A stretch of DNA of 64,000 bases from Quercus robur (Eukaryota; Streptophyta; Magnoliopsida; Fagales; Fagaceae). The stretch's first letter is position 1. Every line of letters begins with the position of its first letter. The position numbers and the translations under genes are program-made. The DNA lies in NCBI RefSeq assembly GCF_932294415.1, contig NC_065537.1, forward strand, positions 1,860,001 through 1,924,000. Direction: 5' to 3'. Positions 21,355-33,267 of this stretch are shown in pieces. Under the pieces are notes generated by a model that worked only from the letters and a program-made list of their open reading frames with translations, made no database searches and was not told the DNA's origin.

Positions 21355-22578
21355 GCAGAGGAGTTCACTCCATGGGATCTCTGCTTCCTCATATACGGTC
21401 CTATTCAAAGGGGCCTCATCTTTCTCAAACCTACAACTACACAGAAGCAACAACTTGAAGAAAACAATGTGATTCATCACCTACAATCCTCTCTCTCCCG
21501 CACATTGGATATATTCTATCCCCTTGCTGAGGGTCAGCCAAGATTGAGAACAGTGAAGATAACACCACCTCCTTCTTCATTGACTGCAATAACCATGGAG
21601 CCCAGTTCGTCCATGCAACCGCAGAGGGTACTACTATGGCTGATATCCTTGAGCCTATCTATCTCCCCCAGATTGTCGATTCCTTCTTTCTTATGAACGG
21701 TGTTCTGAACTGCGAGGGCATTTCCAAGCCGTTGCTGTCAGTGCAAGTAACTGAGCTTGTTGACTGCATCTTCATCGGTTGCACTCTAAAGCATGCGGTT
21801 TGTGATGGAACCACGTTCTGGCATTTCTTCAATACTTGGTCTGAGATTTCTCGAGGCACTTGCGAGAAATTGCAACCGCATCCCATATTTGAACGTAGCC
21901 ATTTTGACGGAATCATCAATTTTCCGGTTCATATACCAAATATCCTTGAAGAAAAGACTCAGAAGTTGGTCCCTCCTCCGCTGAAACAAAGGTATTTTCA
22001 CTTTACAAAAGAAAAAATTGCTGAACTTAAAGCAAAGGCCAACAATGAAATGGGCACCGATAGGATCTCATCTCTGCAAGCACTCTTGGGTCATTTTTGG
22101 GGATCTGTGACTCGCAGTCGGTGTCTGGAGGCTCATGAAGAGGTTAAGTGCACGATTGCTATGGGTACAAGGCAAAGGATGCAGCCTCCATTGCCAAAAC
22201 AGCACTTCGGGAATGCGGTGGACTCGGAGAGTGTCACAAGCACAGCAGGGGAACAATGCGCTTGCTTCAAAGACGCCACATGAGGTGAGAAAGTTCTTAG
22301 ATGAATGGGTGAAAAATCCTAGAATGGTGAACTTTAGTCGCCCCATAAGTAACACCTTGCTCTTAGGAAGCTCCCCACGGCACAACGTGTATGATAATGA
22401 CTTTGGTTGGGGAAAACCCGTGGCATTGCGAAGCGGTGCTGGGACTAAATTTGATGGGTGGTTACTTGTGTTTCCTGGTAAGGAGGAGGGTAGCATTGAT
22501 TTTGAAGCTTGCCTTTTGCCTGAGACTCTAGAGGCTATGGGAGAGGATGCAGAGTTTATGGAGGCTGTGGCTACATGA
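21355..22578 (+). pseudogene. BAHD acyltransferase, truncated and frameshifted copy (unit B)
   Basis: Closely similar to 5149-6474 from the TPWDL codons onward, but the first about 23 codons and the upstream region are replaced by unrelated AT-rich DNA. One base is missing near 21530-21540 in the FYPLAGRLAM region (GCTGAGGGTCAGCC against GCTGGGCGTCTTGCC). A further 41 bp are missing near 22251, between short AAC direct repeats, which removes the LIEHGLGWAAWRIN residues and shifts the frame again. HAVCD and DFGWG motifs survive in separate frames. It cannot encode a working enzyme. Its 3' flank is joined at about 22655 to the MYB-CC fragment. Confidence 0.93.
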
Positions 22579-22635
22579 ACTTATAATTACTTATGGCCAA
22601 CTATGGTGGCTTTACTTGGGTTAGTCCAAATTGGT

Positions 22636-22680
22636 TCATTCCAAGAACTGGATGCTTCTGGCTCTGGCTCTGCTGGAGTT
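22636..22680. other. Duplication breakpoint: acyltransferase 3' flank fused to MYB-CC fragment
   Basis: Up to GAACTGGATGCTTCT (about 22654) the sequence matches the acyltransferase 3' flank of unit A (6540-6556). From GCTTCTGGCTCTGGCTCT on it matches the MYB-CC fragment (973 onward). The two parents share about 6-7 bp (TGCTTCT) at the join, as expected of a microhomology-mediated or unequal-exchange tandem duplication junction. Confidence 0.85.
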
Positions 22681-23108
22681 GGGAAGCAACATTTGCGATG
22701 GACTTCTCACCTTCATGACCGTTTTGTTGATGCTATCACCTAGCTTGGTGGACCAGATAGTGGGTACTTTCTTTTTTATTGTATTGTATTGTATTGTATT
22801 CTACTTTTTGATATAAAAAAAATGGGAGGATAATTACATAAGAAAGTCCCCACTCTCTCTCATCGACGCTGTTGCTGCCGATTCATATGGACTCTCCCTA
22901 AATTATTATTATTTTTTTATTCTTTTATTTTTAAAAAGTAGCCAAAACAATGTCGTTTTGCTCATTTAACGAAGACATTTAATAGTTGGTTAACAGAATA
23001 CTGAATTGACAACAATTGAAAATTAGAGAACTAAAATGACAAAATTGAAAGTTATAGAATTGAAATGAAAAAAACTGAAAATTAGAGGGTCAATTTTCGA
23101 TTTTTGCC
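22655..23108 (+). pseudogene. MYB-CC exon fragment and right half of the Pack-MULE (unit B)
   Basis: Encodes SGSAGVGKQHLRWTSHLHDRFVDAIT, then a stop and LGGPDSG, the same frame and same TAG as at 862-1085. The right TIR follows, ending TTTTTGCC at about 23108. This copy keeps the conserved LHDRFVDAI spelling better than the unit A copy. The left half of the element, the start codon and the upstream tandem duplication are missing because the breakpoint cuts through the fragment. Confidence 0.8.
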
Positions 23109-23717
23109 TTATATTTAAAAAACTGAAAAAAAGTGGTAGAGTTTGAATTTTGAATAATGTTCATTTGGGTTATCACTACCTGTTAGGCACACAAAACAAC
23201 AAAAAGTTAGACTAAAATAAAAAGAAACATAAAAAGCAGAAGAAAAAATGCATGGTAAGAGCAATAGCACCCGAAGATGGCATTAGCACGATTTTAACTT
23301 TACTTTATCTATTTTATTAATTCATTTTATATTTTTGTTTTTATTTTTACATATAATCTAATAAAATAATGAAAAAAAATATTATTATCTCTCTCTTTCA
23401 TCCCACTATTTTTTTCTCTTCATACACAATTACAAGAATTTTTTTTTTTTGTTTTTTTTTTGTTTTACAACCTATGAAAGTTTACTTTTCATAGGTTGCT
23501 AATTTTTCAGGTGTACAAACTTGAATAGAGTAGGTTTTTACTGTCTTGGATTGTAAAAGAAGAAGAAGAAGGAGCAGCTAAAGCTAAGGACAAGAGTTTG
23601 TATTACAATTATAAGATGAACATTTTTAATTATGAATATTGTCAAAGTACGTTTTGCAAAAATTTGAAGAATATTTTTTGATGAAATGTTTTATTTTGTG
23701 AAAATCTTTATAATATA

Positions 23718-24176
23718 TGATGAGGTGTAACTTCGTCAGTCTCAGTAGGCAGATGGAACTCCTCGTCGACGCCTGGTCCTCTTATGAAAGGTGGTCACCG
23801 GTGTGGTGCCTGCCACAACGGCTCCGATGCCAAAGTTAGAACAATCAAGCTGTTTGTAGAACTAAAAAACAAGAAGTGTATCTTCAGAATCTTAAACTTG
23901 TACCTTATGCTGCATATGTTGGAGCTTTATACCTGTGAGCCTGACTGCTAGCCGTTGGAGTGTAAATGTTCTTCTTTTATAACGCCTCAAGCCCAATTAT
24001 GGGGCTTTTATTAGCTTCCAACGGTCTGCTTTGCTGGTTTCGTAACTGCCCAGGTTACTTGCTGGCACCATTGAATGACCTTCCTTTCCTCGTCGTTGTT
24101 GGTTTGTTGGTCGTCATGGGATATCCTCGTCATAACGTTACCTCGTCACCATTACATGTTCTCGTCAATCCCATCA
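23718..24176 (-). repeat. LTR of the Tat-like element (left; 3' LTR in element orientation)
   Basis: 459 bp. The purine tract GGGGGGCAAT (minus strand, within 24177-24190) directly precedes it in element orientation. Confidence 0.93.
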
Positions 24177-24636
24177 ATTGCCCCCCAGGTTCTGCGGTCG
24201 TCAGTGACGTGTCAGGAGGGCCACAGAAGGTGAAAAGTTTCGTTCATTGAGTTGTTTGTGACGCTTGGGATTTCGTTTCGAATTTAATGATGGATGGCGG
24301 TGCGGTATGGAACGTGGCCACGTGGCATATGCTGATTGAGGGTATTAATGGCACGACCCTTGGGTTTCCCGCTGCTTTTCTGTTTCCTTGGGTTTTTGAG
24401 TTTAAAAAACTTTTCCTTTCCTTCATTCTGGTTTTTCCCTTCCTACTCCGAGCATTTGCCCCTTTTGTTTCTGTCACTATTTCGTTCTCATTCCGGTGAT
24501 TTTGACCTTTCTCCGGCGACAAATTTCTCCGGCCTCGACTGCTCCTCTTTTCAAGGTACGTTATTTCTTCGATTTCTCAGATTATTCTTTTATGAACCTC
24601 TTTGCAAATTCCTGATTTTCCCTTTGTCTTTTTCTT

Positions 24637-26904
24637 TTGTTGTTTTTTGTGTTTGGGCGTTTAGGATTGGGTACCCCCCTTTTCATGGTTAATTCTTCTG
24701 AGGTTTGGGAAGCTTGCCCCTCAGTTTCTTTCTTTTTTGCTCGCTTAGGGGCGGCTTTGGGTGTTTCTGGGGACTTTTTCCGGTTGATTGGGGATTATCT
24801 CTTTGAAGGTAGTGGTTTGAGTGTGGTGTTAGGGGAGCTATCTCCGATTTTGGGTCGGTCACTGGCTTGGTTTGAGAGAGAGACGAAGAGGATGTCTGAG
24901 GTGAGGTCTAGTGAGTTAGATACTGGGTTGTCGTCTAGCGGCGGCCCAGTCGAAGGTGATACAGCCGTTTCTGCCCCTCGTCAGGTTAGGGCTTTTTATG
25001 CTCTCAACGAGGAGTGTGGGCTGGACGCTGATACAGTGGCCAGGTTTAAAGATAGGTTTCAATTTCCTGCGCGGGTCCGTGTTCGTCAGCCTGGTCTTGA
25101 CGACCGGGCTTGTCATTTCTTTCCTGGGGAAGTGTGCCTCTACGAGGCTGCTTTCACTTCAGGACTCAGGTTACCCGTCCATCCCTTTGTGATGGAGCTC
25201 CTGGACTACTTTGGCGTTCCCCCCGGGCAGCTTATGCCTAACTCCTGGAGGATAGTTATTAATTGTATGGAAATATGGCTAGCGGCCAATGAGGACATGA
25301 TCAAAGTGAGTGAGCTGGTCCATATCTATCGTTTGAAGGAATCCAAGGAGTATGGATATTATGAACTAGTTCCTTGGACGTGGAGGGATAGGATCGTTAA
25401 GGGTCTAGCCTCGTCGTTCAGGTACTGGAAGTCACGTTTCATTTTCATGTCCGGGGATGGCTTTGAGACCCCTTCTAGCGAGGCTTGGGGTGATATCCCA
25501 AGGTTGCTTCGTTAGTGGGGAACCCCAGACTTAGGTGCATCCATGTTTCTTCTTGTGTGTTTATTTTTGTCTTGCATATTTGGTCGTCTTTAACCGCTTG
25601 CTCATTTTCTTGTGCAGTTAAGAAACGCCCAAAGTTGAAGAGCAAATATCGGGTTCGTGTCCAGAAGACGATTGAATACGTGAAGACAATTGAGAGCTGG
25701 GACGACCTTCTTGATCCACGAACACTTTCTTTCTACTGCTTAGGCCCGAATCCGTCTCCTTACGTTCTGCGCAGTATTACCATCGAAGAGAAGAAGAGTA
25801 AGTGTTTTCTTCGTCAGTACTGTCCTTTACCTGCATACTTTGGATTTCTTAAATTTTTTTTTTTTTTTTTTTTTTTATAGAGATGACGACCAAGTTTAAT
25901 AAGGACATGTACGCCAAGATGAGGGCCAAGAAGGATGAGCCCTTGTCCAATATTGGCAAGAAGATCATTCGTGTTACGGGGAAGGGACCATCTGTTGTCC
26001 CCCCTGCAGATGCCACTCCAATCGTCTTGGCAGTTGAAGGCGTAAAGGTGGCCTCCCCAGCTACCACAGTTGAGGAAATCCCCACCCCGTCGTCCAAGAG
26101 GCCGAGATTGTCTGCCAAGGACAAAGAGAAGGAAAAGGTTGGCTCGTCCATCTTTGACGACGAGGGAGCGGCCGTGGAGCGGGCACATAACATCGTGCGA
26201 GCTGAGGACCTTAAGGTATTTTCTGGAGTGCCTGTCAACGTGGTTGCGGGTCAGCACATCCACAAAATTGTACAGGTAAGGTCGTCATATGTTTTCCCTG
26301 GTTTCCTCTTATATCGATCTTCACTTTTCTTTTTACTGACGCATTTATCTTCCTTCGTCAGGTGTTGGGTGAGAGCCTTCACCTTGCCTCTGAGTATCTT
26401 ACTCAAGAGGCCAAGGTGGCTTCTTTGACGTCCAGGATGGAGGCTCTGGAAAAGGAGAATTCCGCACTCAAAAAGGACCTCATTGAGTCCATGGACGGGG
26501 CTACAACCTTGAAGGAGCAAGTCAAGGCTTTGAACTTTGATCTCAGGGTTGAACGTCAGCTGAACTTGGAGAAGGACGATCAACTTCAGGCGGCGAAGGA
26601 AAAACTGAAGACGATTGCGGCTAGGTCCGTCGAGGCTTTCCAGCAAACTGAAGAGTATTCCACAGTACTCTTCAGTTGGTACTTCAAGGGCTTCAAGCTC
26701 CTTCACAGATACCTCGTCAAGCATCCTGCTGGAGTTGATCTACCGTCTCTGGATTTGGAAGTGGTGGATCAAGAGATGGCTGTTGACGACGCCACCCAAT
26801 CCTCTCTGCCTGAAGGTGATGCTCCTGGTGGCGACGCCCCTAGTGCTGAAGACGCTTCTGCTGCTGACAGCCCAGTTACTGACGCTCCGGAAGCCCGAGC
26901 TTGA
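24637..26904 (+). mobile_element. Antisense coding region (aORF) of the Tat-like element
   Basis: This plus-strand region is opposite to gag-pol and lies between the pol end and the 3' LTR. It is open in several long segments separated by gaps with GT/AG-like borders (for example around 26275-26362), which look like introns. The first segment resembles the plant-retroelement protein that contains FPARVRVRQPG, PFVMELLDYFGVPPGQL and PNSWR. The last segment is a predicted coiled coil (LTSRMEALEKENSALKKDL) ending in an Ala/Asp-rich tail. Extra ORFs, including antisense ones in this position, are known in Tat/Retand-type plant gypsy elements; their role is unknown. It is treated as a fossil part of the element. 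Confidence 0.7.
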
Positions 26905-27249
26905 TCCTTGGAAAAATTATCTCTCATATTTGCCCATTAAGTTTTTTTTTTTTTTTGAGATGTACGTATATATTTTGTTTTTATTTTTAGAACAATATCT
27001 TTTGGCCCTGTTAAGAGAAACAAGGATAATTGCCCTATGTTTTTGGGCTTTTCTATAATTTAACATTTATCTACTACTGTCTGTGTTTGTGCCCATGTGC
27101 GTGACTTTAGCATAAATTTTTTGGCGTACCTTGTATTTGGCTGGTACTTAGTGCAAATTCCTTGTGATTTGCTCGTTTGTTGTGGATATTCGTCTTTCTT
27201 CTTGTTCTTTCCCTTGTCCAAGTCCTTGGTTTGTTCGGTGGGACTTTGC

Positions 27250-27620
27250 CATTTGCGTATCCCTCGTCAATGATTTACATCCGTCTTGGCGGAATCTTAT
27301 CACTTAGCTCTTGTTTTCCTTTGTTAGGGTGACTTATATCCCATTAAGGAATCTCGTCTTTTATGGCTTCGTCAGTGATTTACATCCGTCTTGGCGGAAT
27401 CTTATCACTTAGCCTTTTTTCCTTTTTTAGGGTGACTTACATCCCATTAAGGAATCTTGTCACTTAGGGCTTCGTCAGTGATTTACATCCGTCTTGGCGG
27501 AATCTTATCACTTAGTCTTTTTTCTTTTTTTAGGGTGACTTACATCCCATTAAGGAATCTTGTCACTTAGGGCTTCGTCAGTGATTTACATCCGTCTTGG
27601 CGGAATCTTATCACTTAGCC
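27250..27620. repeat. Tandem array, four units of about 100 bp, between pol and antisense region
   Basis: Units contain GTCAGTGATTTACATCCG, GGCGGAATCTTATCACTTAG and GGTGACTTACATCCCATTAA. The same unit type forms 9387-9870 in the 7.0-kb element. Position next to the 3' untranslated part is typical of Tat-lineage tandem repeats. Confidence 0.85.
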
Positions 27621-27779
27621 CCTTTCTCATATTCGCTGACTTTGTCGTCAATTACATATACTCGTCAAAGTGGACTCCTGTTAATTTGACTTACGATTGA
27701 CTGGACCTGTCTGCATAAAGACATCAAAAGATAAGAAATTTTTATTGAATTCAGGAGCAATTGCCTTTGTCTATTACAT

Positions 27780-30431
27780 TTACTGGTGGTACTTTTTTAA
27801 ATGCTCAATATTCCATGGTCGAGGGAGTCTTTGTCCGTCCATGGTTTCCAGGTGATAACTTCCTTGTCTTGAGTAGTGAACAACTCGGTAGGGACCTTCC
27901 CACGTAGGACCCAGCTTTCCCTGGGTAGGGTCTTTAGTTGCCATGGTGGTCTTGCGTAGGACGAGGTCACCTATGTCCAGGCGTCTCAGTTTGACCCGTT
28001 TGTCATAGTATTCGGCCATCTTTCTTTGGTACTTCGTCATCTTGCTGGAAGCGTTGACTCTTACTTCGTCCAGACAATCTAGGTTCAATCGTAGTTCGTC
28101 ATCATTGATTTCTTTGTTGAAGGTTCCACGCCTGATACTTGTGACCCCTACTTCGACTGGGATTACTGCTTCTGTACCATAGGTAAGCCTAAAGGGGGTT
28201 TCTCCCGTTGGGGTTCTGGCGGTGGTTCTGTAGGCCCACAGGACATTTGGCAGCTCTTCTGGCCAGGCACCTTTCGCATCGTCCAGTCTGGTCTTGATAA
28301 TCTTGAGCAGTGTCCGGTTCGTCACTTCCGTCTGCCCGTTTGCCTGAGGATGCCCTGGGGATGAGAATTGATTCTTGATCCCAAGGCTTGAGCAGAATCC
28401 CCTGAAGCCTTGACTGTCGAACTGCCTCCCATTGTCTGATATGATCGTCGAGGGAATCCCGAACCTGCAGATTATGTTCTTCCACACAAAGTTCTGGATC
28501 CGAGTCTCAGTGATCGTTGCTAGGGCCTCTGCTTCAACCCATTTTGTAAAATAGTCAATAGCAACAAGAAGGAATTTTACCTGACCTTTACCTTGGGGCA
28601 GAGGACCGACGATATCGATTCCCCATTGTGCAAATGGCCATGGGGAAGTTATGGTCGTCATTTTCTCTGCTGGAAGCCGCTGCACATTTCCGTATCGTTG
28701 GCATTTGTCGCACCTCCTGACGATCTCAGCCGCATCCGCCTGCATGGTTGGCCAAAAATATCCTGCCCTTACCACTTTGTTTGCTAGGGACTTGGAGCCG
28801 GTATGGTCGACGCACTTCAAGTAGGATTTGATTGGTTGATCCGTCATTACTAGAATAGGATTTGATTGGAAATATTGCCTGAGCTTGCGCGAGGCCACTA
28901 TGAGTGCAAACGCGATCTTTTCTATCCTTGGGTATCTGGACTCAGCCCCTTGGAAAGCTTGGCTGACGTAATAAACCGGGAGTTGCTTTTTGCCTTCTTC
29001 TCTAATCAAGGTTGCACTTACTGCCGAGACTGACACCGCTAGGTACAGGTACAGGTTTTCTCCTTCTTTGGATGGGCTTAGGAGAGGTGGACTGCTCAGG
29101 TATTGCTTCAGCTCTTGGAACGCCGCTTCGCACTCGTCGGTCCAAGCAAAAGCCTGCTTCAACGTCTTAAAGAAGGGCAGACATTTGTCTGTAGCCCTAG
29201 AGACGAACCTATTTAAAGTTGCTATTCTTCCTGTGAGTTTTTGAACATCCTTGACGGTTTTGGGTGAGGCCATGTCAATAATAGCTCGCACTTTCTCTGG
29301 ATTTGCTTCTATTCCTCTTTGGGACATCATGAATCCCAAGAACTTCCCCGAGGCTACCCCAAAAACACACTTGCTTGGATTCAGCTTCATTTAGTGTTTT
29401 TTGAGGGTTGCAAAAGTTTCCTCCAAGTCGTCCAGGTGTGTGAGCTCTTCCTTGCTCTTGACGAGCATATCGTCCACGTACACCTCCATGTTCTTGCCAA
29501 TCTGTTGGCTGAACATCCTGTTTACCATTCTCTGATATGTAGCTCCAGCATTTTTCAGCGCAAAAGGCATCACCTTGTAACAGTAGAGTCCTTGGCTTGT
29601 GATGAAGGCTGTCTTCTCCTGGTCTTCTTCAGCTATCTTTATCTGGTTGTACCCTGAGAAGGCGTCCATGAACGTTAGTAACTTGTGTCTGGCGGTGGAG
29701 TCCACGAGCTGGTCTATCCTTGGTAGAGGAAAGCTGTCCTTTGGGCATGCTTTGTTCAGGTCGGTGAAGTCTACACACATTCTCCATTTTCCGTTCACCT
29801 TCTTTACCAGGACGACGTTGGCGAGCCATTCTGGATAATATACCTCCCGGATGAATCCAGCTGTCAGGAGTTTGGTTACTTCCTCTGCCACTGCCTGATC
29901 TCGCTCTGGGGCGAAAGTTCTTCGTCGTTGCTGAACGGGCTTCCTGCTGGGGTCCACATTCAGCCTATGCTGGATGACTTCTGGAGATATGCCTGGCATG
30001 TCCTCGTGACTCCATGCAAAGACATCTAGATTCCCTTTAAGGAATTTTATGAGCCTCGTTCTCATCTCGGGGCTTAGCGTCGTCCCTATCTTGGTCGTCT
30101 TGTCTGCCTTCCCTTCTACCAATTCCACTGTTTCCAAGGTCTCCATCCCGTCTATTTCTTCTTCTTCAATCGTCCACGTGTGGTTCTCCTTTCCTGCCAG
30201 CACTACCTGATAGCATTCCCTTGCCAGGAATTGATCACCTTTCACTTCACCCACGCCGTTGTCTGTTGGGAATTTCACCTTCAAACAGTAGGTTGACGTC
30301 GCTGCCTTCCACTTGTTGAGGGTGGGCCTCCCAATGATGACATTGTAGGATGACGGGCAATCTACCACCAGGAAGTCTACTTGTTTAGTCAACTGCAATG
30401 GGTAGGTCCCAGCTGTTACCGTCAGCATCAC
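27780..30431 (-). mobile_element. pol region of the Tat-like element (reverse transcriptase, RNase H, integrase)
   Basis: Minus-strand translation shows reverse transcriptase blocks ([20 protein letters not shown], the YVDDMLVKS active-site block), RNase H-like sequence (ESRYPRIEKIAFALI), an integrase zinc-binding region (RRCDKCQRYG) and the integrase core (WGIDIVGPLPQG, ISDNGRQF, HPQANGQTEV). Upstream sequence ([21 protein letters not shown]) matches the end of the retroviral-type protease. Family assignment to Ty3/gypsy, Tat side, is secure. The region is broken in a small number of places. Confidence 0.92.
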
Positions 30432-30760
30432 TATACCCCTGGGGTAGACTCTGTCTCCACTGAAGCTGACGAGTGGAGAATCAAATGGGCGAAGCCTTTT
30501 TGGATCTAATCTCAGCTGCTGGAAGGCTGGGAAGTAGATAATGTCCGCTGAGCTCCCGTTGTCAACAAGGATCCTTTTGGTATTGAACCCTTCTATGTTC
30601 AGTACTATGACCAGGGGATCGTTGTGGGCTGCTTTACTCCCCTGGCGTCTCCTTCACTGAAGGACATGTCTTGGCCTGTTCGCCGGTGTTTGGATGGAGG
30701 CATGGTGTGGACGCTGTTCACCTGTCTATGGTATGCTTTTTTGAGTGATTTATATGATCC

Positions 30761-32116
30761 TCATGAGAATGGTCCTCCTGTGATCGTGTTTATCTCCCCA
30801 ATCACCTTGCGTGGAGGCTGGGACGGATGGTCGTCATCGCGAGTGAAGGATTCACGCTGGGTCCTGGTGTCGTCTCTGAACTTGCTATATTCTCCTTTCT
30901 TTACATACTTCTGCAACTTCCCTTTCCGTATTAACTCCTCTATTTGCTCCTTCAGGTCTCTGCAATCTTCTGTGTTGTGGCCGTGGTCTCTATGGAATCG
31001 GCAATACTTGCTCTTATCACGTGCATTGGGGGATGAGTGCAATGGCCTGGGCCATTTGAGATAGTGCTCGTCCTTGATTTGCGTGAAAATCTTGTCAACA
31101 AGCATAACCAAGGGAGTAAATTTTACCGTCCGAGGATTTTTATCGTCCTTCCTCCTATTCCCGTCATTGTTCCGACGGTCTGGTCTGTCTCGCTTTTGCC
31201 CCCTACAGTTGTCTTCCCTCTTGGCATTGTCTCTTGGCCTCTCGTTATCTTTTATGGCAGCTAGGGCATCCTCCGCGTTCATGTACTTTTGTGCCTTCAG
31301 GAGCATCTCCGCCATCGTCTTCGGGGGGTTCTTTGTAAGAGAGACCACGAGGTCTCTGGATCTCAACCCTGCCTTGAAGGTTGTCAGCTGTACCTTGTCG
31401 TCAGCTTCGTCTACTTCCAGAGTTTCCCGGGTGAATCGCTTGACATACGACCTCAGAGTCTCCTTCTCTCCCTGTCTTATGGTGAGTAAGTAATCTACTG
31501 GCCTCCTTGGGCGCTGTCCCCCTATGAAGTGGCGCAAGAAGGCACTACTCAGCTGATCGAAATTGTCTATGGACGAGTTTGGCAACTTAGTAAACCATTC
31601 TCTTGCAGCTCCTTTGAGGGTTGTTGGGAAGGAACGACACAATATCTCGTCAGGTGGTTGCTGGAGACCCAGAGTCGTCTTAAAGGTATTAAGATGATCC
31701 TGGGGGTCCTTGAGTCCGTCGAATGGCTCCAATTGAGGCAAGCGAAACTTTGACGGCACGGGGCATTCGAGTACCGCAGCAGTGAATGGCGAATCCGTAG
31801 CCCTTATCATTTTATCTACGCTTCGGTCCGTTTTCTCCTTGATAGCGCTCCTTAGTTCGTCCATCTCTTTCCTCATTTCTCGAAGAAGATCTGAGTTTTG
31901 TTCGTCCGGAGTAGCTGGTCTTCGGGGGGTTCCTCTCCGTTGGCAATCCCCTTCTTCCTCCAAGTTATCTTTGGATCGGTTTTCCTCCTGTTGAGCTTGT
32001 TGAACCTGCTGGAGCCGTAACTTCATTTCCTGGTTCTGTTTGGTGAGTTCTTCAATGGTAGCTGTAAGGGCCTGGACTTGCTGGGCCAAAGCTGCTGAGT
32101 CTGGGTTGGATTCCAT
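30761..32116 (-). mobile_element. gag region of the Tat-like element
   Basis: A 451-codon open frame on the minus strand. It has an N-terminal coiled coil ([20 protein letters not shown]), the retrotransposon gag domain ([34 protein letters not shown]), a basic [12 protein letters not shown] linker and a CHH-type knuckle-like [15 protein letters not shown]. It starts about 60 bp after the primer-binding site. It looks whole in length for this family. Confidence 0.92.
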
Positions 32117-32193
32117 CTGAATGTAGAGGGTTGATGGGAGCTACGTTCTCAGATATGAATCTGAAAATATCGTTCCCACAGACGGCGCCAAAC

Positions 32194-32652
32194 TGATGAG
32201 GTGTAACTTCGTCAGTCTCAGTAGGCAGATGGAACTCCTCGTCGACGCCTGGTCCTCTTATGAAAGGTGGTCACCGGTGTGGTGCCTGCCACAACGGCTC
32301 CGATGCCAAAGTTAGAACAATCAAGCTGTTTGCAGAACTAAAAAACAAGAAGTGTATCTTCAGAATCTTAAACTTGTACCTTATGCTGCAAATGTTGGAG
32401 CTTTATACCTGTGAGCCTGACTGCTAGCCGTTGGAGTGTAAATGTTCTTCTTTTATAACGCCTCAAGCCCAATTATGGGGCTTTTATTAGCTTCCAACGG
32501 TTTGCTTTGCTGGTTTCGTAACTGCCCAGGTTACTTGCTGGCACCATTGAATGACCTTCCTTTCCTCGTCGTTGTTGGTTTGTTGGTCGTCATGGGATAT
32601 CCTCATCATAACGTTACCTCGTCACCATTACGTGTTCTCGTCAATCCCATCA
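32194..32652 (-). repeat. LTR of the Tat-like element (right; 5' LTR in element orientation)
   Basis: 459 bp, matching 23718-24176 at all but about five sites. Followed in element orientation by the primer-binding site at 32175-32190 after a 3-base gap. Confidence 0.93.
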
Positions 32653-32657
32653 ATATA

Positions 32658-33262
32658 TATTTGACTGAAGAAGGTAGAATCTTTATAATATTTAATACAC
32701 ATGATTTTCAGATTTAAGAAAAAGGTTGAGCTCCATTTAATATATTATACAGTAGAAGATTGAGATTAAATATTTTAAAAATAAATGTTTTGATTTTTTA
32801 CATATTTATATTTAATTAATACTGAACATAGATACTTTAATATTTCATTTATTTATCTTTTTTTGAAATACAGTTTTTTTTTTTTTTTTTCGCCCCTTCC
32901 AAATAGAGAATCCTGCTTTTATCCTTTGTCGTAGCTCCAACCGAGAACCGACAAAGCTTCGTCACAATCGGCCAAAGACAAGCCCCAATTATAGACCGTA
33001 TAATAAACAAACTAACTCAGCTTTATCAAAAAGCTAGCAACAACGGTCCCACCACAGATGATACACAACCCAACACTCAAGAACCTATTGTTTCTCTTAA
33101 AAAATATATATATAAAAAATAAAAATAAACACTCAAGAACGCACAACAACCAAATAAAAAATTTGGAACATCATTATTCTCTCTTTAAAAAAATTTGGAA
33201 CATTATTATTGGACTCTTTTTGGCTAAATATTGTTATATTAAATAATTTCAAACTCACCTTT
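32658..33262. repeat. Resumption of unit B after the Tat-like insertion
   Basis: Non-coding and collinear with 2062-2645 of unit A. It ends with GGACTCTTTTTGGCTAAATATTG, the left end of the foldback element, followed by unrelated AT-rich sequence that runs into the next LTR element. Confidence 0.8.
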
Positions 33263-33267
33263 ACTAT

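Larger units (their letters stand above)
23718..32652 (-). mobile_element. Ty3/gypsy LTR retrotransposon, Tat-like lineage, 8.9 kb, TSD ATATA
   Basis: 459-bp LTRs (23718-24176 and 32194-32652) start TGATGAGGTG and end AATCCCATCA. ATATA flanks the element at 23713-23717 and 32653-32657. Order on the minus strand: LTR, primer-binding site 32175-32190 (TGGCGCCGTCTGTGGG; the first nine bases complement a tRNA-Asp 3' end), gag, pol, tandem array, an antisense coding region, purine tract 24177-24190, LTR. The LTRs differ at about five sites by eye (1.1%), so it is young. The coding part looks mostly open but broken, with roughly two or three breaks. The insertion splits unit B; the same site is uninterrupted in unit A (about 2050-2066). 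Confidence 0.93.

Noticed and set aside
27780-32116. Plus-strand ORFs opposite gag and pol (for example 31074-31493, 30624-31064)
   Set aside because: Antisense shadows of the gag-pol frames.
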